From NCBI RefSeq assembly GCF_035994945.1, contig NZ_CP108677.1:5580001-5644000 (forward strand): a stretch of DNA of 64,000 nucleotides, written 5' to 3'. Numbering within the stretch: position 1 is the first letter of the stretch; every line of letters begins with the position of its first letter. Shown here piece by piece: positions 38,193-47,284 of the stretch. The notes under the pieces are model-generated. The model was not told the DNA's origin. It worked only from the letters and a program-made list of their open reading frames with translations, and did no database searches. This DNA comes from Streptomyces sp. NBC_01216. Lineage in GTDB: Bacteria > Actinomycetota > Actinomycetes > Streptomycetales > Streptomycetaceae. The position numbers were made by a program, and so were the translations under genes.

Positions 38193-39692
38193 TCAGCGGA
38201 TGCGCGGACCCGTCCATTCCAGGCGCGTCCTGACCCGTTCGTTCCCGATGTGCTCCAGCGCGGCCAGCGCCGTGTCGCGGGCCGAACCCCCGGGGTCTCC
38301 GTCCGCCAGGATTCCGGCCAGCACCTCCACGGCACGCTGGTCCTGACGCATCGCCAGACCGCGGGCAGCCTCGGCGACGGTGTCCGGATCGGTGTCGTCC
38401 AAGCGCTCGGCGAGGGCGGCACGGAGCGGGGGAGTGTCCTCGGGCAGCTCCGCGAGGGCCAGCGTGGCCCAGTCCCGCACTCCCGGGTCGGGGTCCCGGC
38501 TCAGCCCCACCAGCACCTCGACGGCCCCCGGACACCCGGCCGGCACCAGCCCGGTCAGCGCGCACCCGAGGGCACGCCGCACCTCGGCGTCGGGGTGCGC
38601 GGCGAACGCCAGCAGTTCGGGCAGCGCCGCCGCGTCCCCCGCCGTCCCCAGGGCCGCGACCACGGCGAGGGCGGGCTCCCGGGCCGCCCCCGCGGCCTCC
38701 CCGGAGTCCTCGGCGGCGGGCCGGAGCCCGGCGGCCAGCCGGCGCAGGACCGGCAGACCCGCGGCCCTGAAACCGCCCAGTGCGGCCAGGACGTCCGCGC
38801 CGAGCGCCTGCCGCCGGGTGTCGCCGCTCCCGCACCAGGCCGACGCCGCGCGGAAGGTCTCCCCGTCGGCGCGCCGGGCGAGCGCCGCGACCGCCTCCGT
38901 CCAGTCGTCCTGGGTCCGGTCCCCGCACCGCAGGGCCCGCGTCGCGAGCTCCTCGTGGGGCACGGAAAGTCCGAGCGCGCCCTCCAGGAGCGTGGCGATC
39001 GCCGCGTGACCGGTCTGCCGCTCGTCGCCGCTGCCCGGGGCACCGTTCTCGCGCAGCAGTTCGACGACCACGGTGACGCCGCCGTCCTCCGGGACCCGAC
39101 GGACCACGGACTCGTACGTCGCACCGCCCGCGTATCCGTCGAGCAGTCCGCGCCGCAGCTCGGCCGCGATGTCCACCCCGATCCAGCGGCGGGCCTCGGC
39201 CAGCGCGTCGCCGAGCGGCCCGGCGCCGTGCTCCAGGAGTGTCCGCACGCTCGGGGTCGAGCCGCGCCGGGCCGCGGCGACGAGCGGGGTGAGCCCGTCG
39301 GGCCCGGGGCGGTTCGGATCGGCCCCGTGCGCGAGCAGGACCCGCACCGTCTCGGTGTGACCCAGCCGTACCGCCCAGGCCGTCGCCGTGAAGCCGTACG
39401 ACTCCTCCTCGTCCGGCCGCGCGCCCGCCGCGAGCAGGGCCCGGACCACCTCGGCGTGTCCGCCGCAGGCCGCGCCGCACAGCGGCAGGTCACCCGCCCC
39501 CTCGCCGCTGCCCCGTCCCGGGTCGGCGCCCGCGGCGAGCAGCAGTCTCACGATCCCGGGTTCGTTCGCGACGGCGGCCCGGTACAACACCGTCTCCCCG
39601 TCGGCGTCCGCCTCGGGCGATTCCCCGGCGCGCAGGGCGCGCACGACCGTGTCCTCGTCCCCGCCCGTGACGCCCTCGAACAACGTGCTCAT
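38193..39692 (-). CDS. Ankyrin-repeat plus HEAT-type-repeat protein
   Basis: This 499-residue protein is made of repeats. The N-terminal half (to ~155) has ankyrin units: VLYRAAVANEPGIVRLLLAA, LPLCGAACGGHAEVVRALLA, TATAWAVRLGHTETVRVLLA and LTPLVAAARRGSTPSVRTLL. The C-terminal half has HEAT-like units with Asp-Pro-Asp and repeated A-L-A-x-L helices (ELLAFAAHPDAEVRRALGCA, GLSRDPDPGVRDWATLALAE, ERLDDTDPDTVAEAARGLAM). There is no signal peptide. It is probably a cytoplasmic protein-binding scaffold; the partner is unknown. Start ATG 39692 gives MSTLFEGVTGGDEDTVV. It is convergent with the SDR operon. Confidence 0.85.
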   Translation of the reverse strand: MSTLFEGVTGGDEDTVVRALRAGESPEADADGETVLYRAAVANEPGIVRLLLAAGADPGRGSGEGAGDLPLCGAACGGHAEVVRALLAAGARPDEEESYGFTATAWAVRLGHTETVRVLLAHGADPNRPGPDGLTPLVAAARRGSTPSVRTLLEHGAGPLGDALAEARRWIGVDIAAELRRGLLDGYAGGATYESVVRRVPEDGGVTVVVELLRENGAPGSGDERQTGHAAIATLLEGALGLSVPHEELATRALRCGDRTQDDWTEAVAALARRADGETFRAASAWCGSGDTRRQALGADVLAALGGFRAAGLPVLRRLAAGLRPAAEDSGEAAGAAREPALAVVAALGTAGDAAALPELLAFAAHPDAEVRRALGCALTGLVPAGCPGAVEVLVGLSRDPDPGVRDWATLALAELPEDTPPLRAALAERLDDTDPDTVAEAARGLAMRQDQRAVEVLAGILADGDPGGSARDTALAALEHIGNERVRTRLEWTGPRIR

Positions 39693-39803
39693 GCGCCGAC
39701 CTTCGCCTCCGCGCGGGCTTCGGCGCAAACCGGGTTCCGCGGGCCGGACGGAGCACCGCGCACCCGGCGCCACCCGCCGGCCCGCCGAGCGCGGCGACCC
39801 GTC

Positions 39804-40688
39804 TCAGCTCCCGCACTCCAGTACCGAGCCGCACACCCCGCAACGCGCCGTCAGATGCCGCCCGGCCGGCACCCGCAGGAGCTGATGGCACACCGGGCAC
39901 GGGAAGGAGACCCGCAGCGAGGCGCCCGTGCCCTCGAAGGCGTACGGCGCCCCGGCCGCGGCGCGCCCCTGGCGGCGGGCCTTGGTGTACCGGTGGCGCG
40001 CCGCCCAGCCGGCGCCTGTCAGCGGCGGCCGCCGTCCGTCGCGGGCGGCCTCGGCCCGGCCGCGTTCCCACGCGTCGTACGCCTGCGGGCTGGTGAACCA
40101 CGGCGAGGGGTCCTCACCGAAGACCTCGGCCCGCTTCGCCAGGACGTACCCGAACTCCTCGGGGGTGAGGTAGCCGAGTTTCTGGCTGGAGACGGAGTCC
40201 TCCCGGTAGGCGTCGAGCAGGAGCCAGCCCGCCCCCAGATAGGCGGTCACCACATCCGTGAGGATCTCGTTGTCCCCGGTGTGCGGGAAGCCGAGGTCGA
40301 GGCGGTGGAGCAGAACATGGGTGATCTCGTGGGCCAGCGCCGCCCCGACGTCCCTGCGATGCCGCCGGAAGCGGTCGTTCAGTTCGATGAAGTACTCGGG
40401 GCCCGCGGCCAGCTCGACGCTCGCCGCGTGCCTCATCGGCCGGAAACTCACGATCATCCGGGCCTGCGGCAGCCGCAGGTGACGGACGAGCGCCCCGGCC
40501 ACCCGCTGTGCGCCGAGGTGGAGTTCGTCCTCGTCGGCGAACGCCACGTCCGCGGCCGGGACGCTCGCGTCGTACCGCCGGACCCCGTCCGCGGACAGTC
40601 TCCGGTACAGCGCGGTGATCGAGGCCCGGACCGTGTCGAGGTGCGGGAACCCGTGGACGACCGCGTTTCCCTCGTTCTCGTTCGGCAC
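39804..40688 (-). CDS. HExxH zinc metallopeptidase-like protein with C-terminal zinc ribbon
   Basis: This 294-residue protein has a gluzincin-type motif A-H-E-I-T-H-V-L-L-H near residue 118 and a candidate third ligand in the following NEILTDVVTAYLGAGWLLLD helix (E/D). The C-terminus carries two CxxC pairs (FPCPVCHQLLRVP and ARCGVCGSVLECGS), a zinc-ribbon. There is no signal peptide or membrane helix, so it is probably cytoplasmic. Start GTG 40688 has GAAGGGGG upstream. The family is unnamed to me; proteolytic activity is inferred only from the HExxH motif. It is divergent from the trypsin gene. Confidence 0.75.
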   Translation of the reverse strand: MPNENEGNAVVHGFPHLDTVRASITALYRRLSADGVRRYDASVPAADVAFADEDELHLGAQRVAGALVRHLRLPQARMIVSFRPMRHAASVELAAGPEYFIELNDRFRRHRRDVGAALAHEITHVLLHRLDLGFPHTGDNEILTDVVTAYLGAGWLLLDAYREDSVSSQKLGYLTPEEFGYVLAKRAEVFGEDPSPWFTSPQAYDAWERGRAEAARDGRRPPLTGAGWAARHRYTKARRQGRAAAGAPYAFEGTGASLRVSFPCPVCHQLLRVPAGRHLTARCGVCGSVLECGS

Positions 40689-40755
40689 GCCGGTACCCCC
40701 TTCGCCCCACTGTACGGCCCTGGCCCGGCTTCGCGCCCTGGCCGAAATCCCGGCC

Positions 40756-40784
40756 TTGTGACCCCGTCGGGCCCTGCCGATAAT
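40756..40784 (+). promoter_or_regulatory. Sigma-70-type promoter of the trypsin gene
   Basis: TTGTGA (40756-40761), a 17-base spacer and GATAAT (40779-40784) match the vegetative consensus well. Transcription would start near 40791, giving a leader of about 55 bases before GTG 40846. Confidence 0.6.
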
Positions 40785-40800
40785 CCGGACCGAGCCTTGA

Positions 40801-41628
<828 letters not shown>

Positions 41629-41645
41629 CCTCCTGACCCGGCAGC

Positions 41646-41682
41646 CCGTGTACGGGGGCGGCGCCCCCGCCCCCGTACACGG
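41646..41682 (+). terminator. Strong hairpin after sprT
   Basis: CCGTGTACGGGGGCGG pairs perfectly over 16 bp with CCGCCCCCGTACACGG around a 5-base loop, 18 bases after the sprT stop. No T-tract follows. The rest of the gap to 41889 holds no recognisable gene. Confidence 0.8.
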
Positions 41683-41889
41683 TCCGCCTCCCCACGCCGC
41701 CTGCCTGCCTCGGGCCCGTCTCCCGGCCGCCCACCCGCCTCCCGCGGCTGTGACCCGACGGGTCGGCACCCCGCCCGGCCGCTTCCGCGCCCCACGGGCA
41801 CCCGCTGCCCCCGGCGGCCGGGGCAACCGCGTTCCGGATCCCGAACACCCTCCGGCGGTCGCCGGGCGCTCCGTCTAAGCTCGCTGCTC

Positions 41890-42195
41890 ATGAGCGACAT
41901 CGACGAGTCCGTACAAGCGGAACTGACCCGGCTGCGCGAGAGCATCGACAACATCGACGCGGCGGTCGTCCACATGCTCGCCGAACGCTTCAAATGCACC
42001 CAGCAGGTCGGCGTCCTCAAAGCCCGGCACCAGCTCCCGCCCGCCGACCCGGCACGCGAGTCCCGCCAGATCGCCCGGCTGCGGGAACTCGCCGAGAGCG
42101 CGAAACTGGACCCGGCGTTCGCGGAGAAGCTGCTGAACTTCATCATCGCGGAGGTCATCCGGCACCACGAGACGATCGCGGACGGAGCACACTGA
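41890..42195 (+). CDS. Chorismate mutase (AroQ type, monofunctional)
   Basis: This 101-residue all-helical AroQ protein rearranges chorismate to prephenate for Phe/Tyr synthesis. Visible landmarks are LTRLRESIDNIDAAVVHMLA (first helix, with conserved Arg and Asp), ERFKCTQQVGVLKARHQLPP (Lys/Arg active-site residues), DPARESRQIARL and LNFIIAEVIRHHETI. There is no signal peptide, so it is cytoplasmic. The stop overlaps the asparaginase ATG by one base (TGATG), so the two are co-translated although not obviously in one pathway. Confidence 0.9.
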   Translation: MSDIDESVQAELTRLRESIDNIDAAVVHMLAERFKCTQQVGVLKARHQLPPADPARESRQIARLRELAESAKLDPAFAEKLLNFIIAEVIRHHETIADGAH

Positions 42196-43184
42196 TGACC
42201 CGCGTCACGGTCTTCACCCTCGGAGGGACGATCTCCGCACGGGACGGGGACGCGGCGCGCCTGACCGGCCACGAGGTGCTCGCCGGACTCGGCACCCCCG
42301 GAAGCGACCTGGAGATCCGCGACTTCCGCCGGATGCCCAGCGCGTCCCTGTCCTTCGAGGACCTGACCGGCCTCGCCGACGAGGTGCGCGCCACCACGGC
42401 GGCCGGCTCCGGCGTCGTCGTCGTGCAGGGCACCGACACCCTGGAGGAGACCGCCTTCCTCCTCGACCTGCTCTGCCCGGCCGGCGAGCCGGTCGTCGTC
42501 ACCGGCGCCATGCGGCGACCCGACCAGCCCGGCGCCGACGGCCCGGCCAACCTCGCCGCGGCGCTCGCCGTCGCCGCCGACCCCGCCTGCCGCGACCTCG
42601 GAGTCCTCGTCGTCCTCGCCGACGAGATCCACGCCGCCCGCCACGTCCGCAAGACCCACACGACCTCCGTCGCCACCTTCGCCTCACCCGGCGCCGGACC
42701 TCTCGGCGCGGTCGTCGAGGGCCGGCCGAGAATCATGTTCCGCCCGGCCGCCCCCTCCACGATCCGCCCCCTGCGGCTCGACCCGGACGTCCGCGTCGCC
42801 CTGATCACCCTCTCCCTCGGTGACCGCGGCGAACTCCTGGACGGCATCGACACCCGCTTCGACGGCCTGGTCGTGGCCGCCTTCGGCGCCGGTCACGTCC
42901 CGGCCCGGCTGGCGGACCGGCTGGAGGAGATCACCCAGCGCATCCCGGTCGTCCTCGCCTCCCGCACCGGCGCCGGCCCCACCCTCTCGCACACCTACCG
43001 CGGCCCCGGCTCCGAGGACGACCTCCTGCACCGCGGCCTCGTCCCCGCCGGTCTCCTCGACCCCGCCAAAGCCCGTCTCCTCCTCCACACCCTGCTCTCC
43101 AGCGGGGCCGCGGGCGAGGCCGGCTACGACCGCCCCCGCATCACGGCCGCCTTCACCCACCTCACGGGCAGCGGGCTCGCCTGA
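42195..43184 (+). CDS. L-asparaginase (type I/II fold)
   Basis: This 329-residue protein hydrolyses asparagine to aspartate and ammonia. It shows VTVFTLGGTISARD with the first catalytic Thr (TLGGTIS), VVVVQGTDTLEETAFLLDLL with the second Thr-Asp pair, VVVTGAMRRPDQPGADGPAN, and DGLVVAAFGAGHVP. There is no export signal, so it is a cytoplasmic enzyme. It overlaps chorismate mutase by one base. Related glutaminase-asparaginases and Gatd-type amidases are possible alternatives; length and motifs favour asparaginase. Confidence 0.88.
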   Translation: MTRVTVFTLGGTISARDGDAARLTGHEVLAGLGTPGSDLEIRDFRRMPSASLSFEDLTGLADEVRATTAAGSGVVVVQGTDTLEETAFLLDLLCPAGEPVVVTGAMRRPDQPGADGPANLAAALAVAADPACRDLGVLVVLADEIHAARHVRKTHTTSVATFASPGAGPLGAVVEGRPRIMFRPAAPSTIRPLRLDPDVRVALITLSLGDRGELLDGIDTRFDGLVVAAFGAGHVPARLADRLEEITQRIPVVLASRTGAGPTLSHTYRGPGSEDDLLHRGLVPAGLLDPAKARLLLHTLLSSGAAGEAGYDRPRITAAFTHLTGSGLA

Positions 43185-43251
43185 GAACCCCCTCTGAGCC
43201 GTGGGCGGAACACCGTTCCCCCACCCGGCCCCATCAGGCAGCATGGAGCCC

Positions 43252-45747
43252 ATGTCCGTACTGACGCGCGACGAAGCGCAGACCCGTGCCCAGCTCCTCG
43301 ACGTCCACCACTACCGGGTCGACCTCGACCTGACCACCGGGGACGAGACCTTCCGGTCGAGGAGCGCCATCCGGTTCACCGCCCGCACCGCCGGGGACAC
43401 CTTCGTCGAGCTGAAGCCCGAGACCCTCCACACCGCCACCCTCGACGGCGAACCCCTCGACCCCGGCGCCCTCGACGACAACCGGCTCCCCCTCAGCCTC
43501 ACCGAGGGCGAGCACACGCTGGAGATCAGCACCACCATGCGCTACTCGCGCACCGGCGAGGGCATGCACCGGTTCACCGACCCCGTCGACGGCGAGACGT
43601 ACGTCTACACCCAGCTCTTCATGGAAGACGTCCAGCGGGTCTTCGCCGCCTTCGACCAGCCCGACCTCAAGGCCGTCTTCGAAGTCGGCGTCGACGCCCC
43701 CGAAGGCTGGACCGTCCTCGCCAACGGCATCACCGAACGGCAACCCGACGGCCGCTGGACGGCCGCCCCCACCCCGCTGCTCTCCACCTACTTCGTCTGC
43801 GTCGCCGCCGGCCCCTGGCACTCCGTGCGCACCGAACACGCCGGACTCCCCTTCGGCATCCACTGCCGCCGCTCGCTCGCCCCCCACCTCGACGCCGACG
43901 CCGACGAGATCCTCGACATCACCAAGGCATGCTTCGACCGCTTCCACGAGAAGTTCGAGGAGCCCTACCCCTTCGACTCCTACGACCAGGCATTCGTACC
44001 CGAGTTCAACGCCGGCGCGATGGAGAACCCCGGCCTCGTCACCTTCCGCGACGAGTTCGTCTACCGCTCCGCCGTCACCGTCACCGAACGCCAGACCCGC
44101 GCCATGGTCATCGCCCACGAAATGGCCCACATGTGGTTCGGCGACCTCGTCACCCTGCGCTGGTGGGACGACATCTGGCTCAACGAGTCCTTCGCCGAGT
44201 ACATGGGCTACCAGACCGTCAACGAAGCCTGCTCCGACCGCTTCCCCGACACCTGGATCGACTTCGGCGTCGTACGCAAGGCATGGGGCTACGACGCCGA
44301 CCAGCGCCCCTCCACCCACCCCGTCGCACCCGACCCCGAGGCCGTCCCCGACACCGCCTCGGCCCTCCTCAACTTCGACGGCATCTCCTACGCCAAGGGC
44401 GCCTCCGCCCTCCGCCAGCTCGTGGCCTGGATGGGCGAGAAGGACTTCCTCGCCGGCATCAACACCCACTTCGCACGGCACAAGTTCGGCAACGCCACCC
44501 TCGCCGACTTCATCGACAACCTCGCCTCCGCCACCGACCGCGACGTCCACGGTTGGGCCGAGCAGTGGCTGCGGACCACCGGCGTCGACACCCTCACCCC
44601 CGAACTCGGCGGCGACACCACCCGCACCACCCTCACCGTGCGCCGCGACGGCAGCCGCCCCCACCGCATCGCCATCGGCGTCTACGACCGCGACCTCCTC
44701 GACACCAAGCGCCTCGTCCTGCGCGCACGCGTCGAAGCCGACATCCCGCACACCACCCCCCTCGAACTCCCCGGCCCGCGCCCCGCCCTCGTCGTCCTCA
44801 ACGACGGCGACCTCACCTACGCCAAGGTGCGCCTGGACCCGAACTCCCTCCAGACCGCCCGGCGCTGCCTCTCCGGCATCCCCGACGCCCTCACCCGCGC
44901 CGTCGTCTGGAACACCCTGCGCGACATGGTCCGCGACGGCGAACTCGCCCCCGAGGCATACCTGGAGACGGCCCACACCCACCTCCCCGAAGAGACCGAC
45001 CTCGCCCTCGTCCAGGGCGTCCTCGCCTTCGCACGCCTCCAGATCGCCGACCACCTCCTCGCACCCGACCAGCGGCCCGCCGCCCTGGCCCTGATCACCT
45101 CCCTCGCCCGCGACCTCATCCGCCGCACCGAGGACGGAGACGCACCCGGACTGCGCCTGACCGCCGTCCGCGCGTTCATCGGCAGCGCCACCCAGCCCGA
45201 CACCATCGCCGCCTGGCTCGCCGAGGACACCGTCCCCGGAGGCCCGGAGACCGACCCCGAACTCCGCTGGCGCATCCTCGCCCGGCTCGCCGTCCTCGGC
45301 GCCCTCGACGAGGCCGCCATCGACACCGAACTGGCCCGCGACCCCAGCGCCACCGGCCAGGAAGGCGCCGCCCGCTGCCGCGCCGCCCTGCCCGACCCGC
45401 AGGCGAAGGCCGCGGCCTGGTCCCGCCTCTTCGACTCCGACGACCTCTCCAACTACCTCTTCACCGCCACGGCGCAGGGCTTCTGGCAGCCCGAACAGGA
45501 CGAACTGCTCAAGGACTACGTCGCCCGCTTCTACCCCGCCGCCATCGCCCTCGGCGACCGACGTGGCCCGGCCATGTCCGAAGCCGCCGGCCGGCACGCC
45601 TTCCCCGCCCACATGATCGACCGGGAATCACTGGCCCTGGGCGAGACCCACCTCCGGGACGACACGATGATTCCGGCCCTCAGGCGCAAACTCGTCGACC
45701 AGCTCGACGACCTCCGCCGGGCCCTGCGCGTCCGCACCGAGGCATAG
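43252..45747 (+). CDS. pepN: Aminopeptidase N
   Basis: This is an 831-residue M1-family zinc aminopeptidase. Substrate motif G-A-M-E-N-P-G precedes the zinc site H-E-M-A-H-M-W-F-G-D-L-V-T with the distant Glu in WLNESFAEYMGY, then a helical ERAP1-like C-terminal domain. It has no signal peptide and should act on peptides in the cytoplasm. Length matches streptomycete PepN (about 830-860). I chose ATG 43252 (MSVLTRDEAQTRAQ); ATG 43243 would add three residues. A 13-bp hairpin terminates the gene. Confidence 0.95.
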   Translation: MSVLTRDEAQTRAQLLDVHHYRVDLDLTTGDETFRSRSAIRFTARTAGDTFVELKPETLHTATLDGEPLDPGALDDNRLPLSLTEGEHTLEISTTMRYSRTGEGMHRFTDPVDGETYVYTQLFMEDVQRVFAAFDQPDLKAVFEVGVDAPEGWTVLANGITERQPDGRWTAAPTPLLSTYFVCVAAGPWHSVRTEHAGLPFGIHCRRSLAPHLDADADEILDITKACFDRFHEKFEEPYPFDSYDQAFVPEFNAGAMENPGLVTFRDEFVYRSAVTVTERQTRAMVIAHEMAHMWFGDLVTLRWWDDIWLNESFAEYMGYQTVNEACSDRFPDTWIDFGVVRKAWGYDADQRPSTHPVAPDPEAVPDTASALLNFDGISYAKGASALRQLVAWMGEKDFLAGINTHFARHKFGNATLADFIDNLASATDRDVHGWAEQWLRTTGVDTLTPELGGDTTRTTLTVRRDGSRPHRIAIGVYDRDLLDTKRLVLRARVEADIPHTTPLELPGPRPALVVLNDGDLTYAKVRLDPNSLQTARRCLSGIPDALTRAVVWNTLRDMVRDGELAPEAYLETAHTHLPEETDLALVQGVLAFARLQIADHLLAPDQRPAALALITSLARDLIRRTEDGDAPGLRLTAVRAFIGSATQPDTIAAWLAEDTVPGGPETDPELRWRILARLAVLGALDEAAIDTELARDPSATGQEGAARCRAALPDPQAKAAAWSRLFDSDDLSNYLFTATAQGFWQPEQDELLKDYVARFYPAAIALGDRRGPAMSEAAGRHAFPAHMIDRESLALGETHLRDDTMIPALRRKLVDQLDDLRRALRVRTEA

Positions 45748-45790
45748 CCGCGACGGGCCGCACCGCGACCCGGCCCCGACGCCCCCCACC

Positions 45791-45827
45791 ACGAGGGACA
45801 GGGACTTGTCCAGGCCCTGTCCCTCGT
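45791..45827 (+). terminator. Hairpin after pepN
   Basis: ACGAGGGACAGGG pairs perfectly over 13 bp with CCCTGTCCCTCGT around an 11-base loop, 43 bases after the pepN stop. Its presence argues against the alternative upstream start (45806) for the decarboxylase gene. Confidence 0.75.
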
Positions 45828-45886
45828 TCGGGTTACAGACCCCCGCTCACCGGACAAACCCAGAAAACCCCCGCCAGGGTGGGGCC

Positions 45887-47284
45887 ATGTGTGCCGCGCC
45901 CACCCCGCCCGCCCCGCCTCCGGCCCTCGCCGGAGGCGAAACCGGCCCCGACGCCCTGCGCCCCCTCCTGGCCACCGTCCTCGACGCGCTGCACGACGGA
46001 GCCACGGCACGACGCGGCCCGATCCCCGCCGGCGGCCCCGACCGGGTCGCCGCCCGGATCCGCGACACCCTGGGACCGGCCCTCCCCGACACCGGAACCA
46101 CCCCCGAGACCGCCCTGCGCACCCTCGTCACCGCCCTCGCCGAAGGATCCGCGGACCCCGCCGCCCCCCTCTGCGCCGCACACCTCCACACCCCGCCCCT
46201 CGCGCTCGCCGTCGCCGCCGACCTCGCCGCCTCCGCGCTGAACCCCTCCCTGGACTCCTGGGACCAGGCACCCGCCGCCTCCGCCCTCGAAGCCCTCGTC
46301 ACCGCCGCCCTCGCCGCCGAGGTCTACCCCCACACCCTCCGGCCCGACGCCCTCGTCACCACCGGCGCAACCGAGTCCAACCAACTCGCCCTCCTCCTCG
46401 CCAGGGAACGCCACGGCACCGTCCAGGCCATCGTCGGAGCAGCCGCCCACCACTCCTTCCACCGCGCCGCCTGGATCCTCGGACTGCCCGCACCGGTCAG
46501 CGTCCCCACCCCCAACGGAACCCTCGACCCCGTCGCCCTCGACGAGGCACTCACCGACCTTCACGGCCCCCTCCTCGTCGCCGCCACCGCCGGCACCACC
46601 GACACCGGCCGCATCGACCCCCTGCCCCAGATCGCCGACCTCTGCGACGCCCACGGAGCCGACCTCCACGTCGACGCCGCCTACGCCGGCCCCGCCCTCT
46701 TCAGCGCCACCCACCGCCCCCTGCTCAGCGGCCTCGACCGCGCCCGATCCGTCGCCCTCGACCTGCACAAACTCGGCTGGCAACCGGCCGCCGCCGGCCT
46801 CCTCGCCGTCCGCGACACCGCCGACCTCGCGGTCCTCACCCACACCGCCGACTACCTCAACGCCGACGACGACACCGAAGCCGGTCTCCCCAGCCTCCTC
46901 GGCCGCTCCCTGCGCACCACCCGCCGCCCCGACATCCTCAAGATCGCCGTCACCCTGCGCGCCCTCGGCCGCGACGGCCTCGGCGCCCTCGTCGACACCT
47001 GCTGCGCCCTCGCCAGGGACCTCGCCGACCTCGTCGACAAGACCCCCGGCCTGGAACTGTACGAGCGGCCCACCCTGAGCACCGTCCTGTTCCGGCCCCG
47101 GGACGCCGACGACGACACCGTCGCCGCCATCCGCCGCACCCTCCTCACCGAGGGCCGGGCCGTCCTCGGCCGCGCCCACGAGGACGGCCGGCTCTGGCTC
47201 AAGGCCACCCTGCTCAACCCCCACGCCACCACCGGCGACCTGGAAGAGATCCTCACCCTCGTGGAAGGCGGCACCGACCGATGA
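45887..47284 (+). CDS. PLP-dependent decarboxylase, siderophore-type
   Basis: This is a 465-residue group II amino acid decarboxylase. PLP motifs: TTGATESNQLALLLARE, AAHHSFHRAA (stacking His), LHVDAAYAGP (Asp contacting the pyridine N) and the Schiff-base Lys in S-V-A-L-D-L-H-K-L-G-W-Q-P. The DLHKLGWQP form is like the diaminobutyrate/lysine/ornithine decarboxylases that feed hydroxamate siderophores. The Pro/Ala-rich start (MCAAPTPPAPPPALAGG) is probably flexible. It overlaps a downstream amine N-hydroxylase (ATGA), as desA and desB do. No iron box was found in the 60 bases between the pepN terminator and ATG 45887. Confidence 0.82.
   Translation: MCAAPTPPAPPPALAGGETGPDALRPLLATVLDALHDGATARRGPIPAGGPDRVAARIRDTLGPALPDTGTTPETALRTLVTALAEGSADPAAPLCAAHLHTPPLALAVAADLAASALNPSLDSWDQAPAASALEALVTAALAAEVYPHTLRPDALVTTGATESNQLALLLARERHGTVQAIVGAAAHHSFHRAAWILGLPAPVSVPTPNGTLDPVALDEALTDLHGPLLVAATAGTTDTGRIDPLPQIADLCDAHGADLHVDAAYAGPALFSATHRPLLSGLDRARSVALDLHKLGWQPAAAGLLAVRDTADLAVLTHTADYLNADDDTEAGLPSLLGRSLRTTRRPDILKIAVTLRALGRDGLGALVDTCCALARDLADLVDKTPGLELYERPTLSTVLFRPRDADDDTVAAIRRTLLTEGRAVLGRAHEDGRLWLKATLLNPHATTGDLEEILTLVEGGTDR

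Noticed and set aside
43234..45612. A 792-codon Glu/Gly/Val-rich frame opposite pepN
   Set aside because: It is a shadow caused by third-position GC bias of pepN; no family features.
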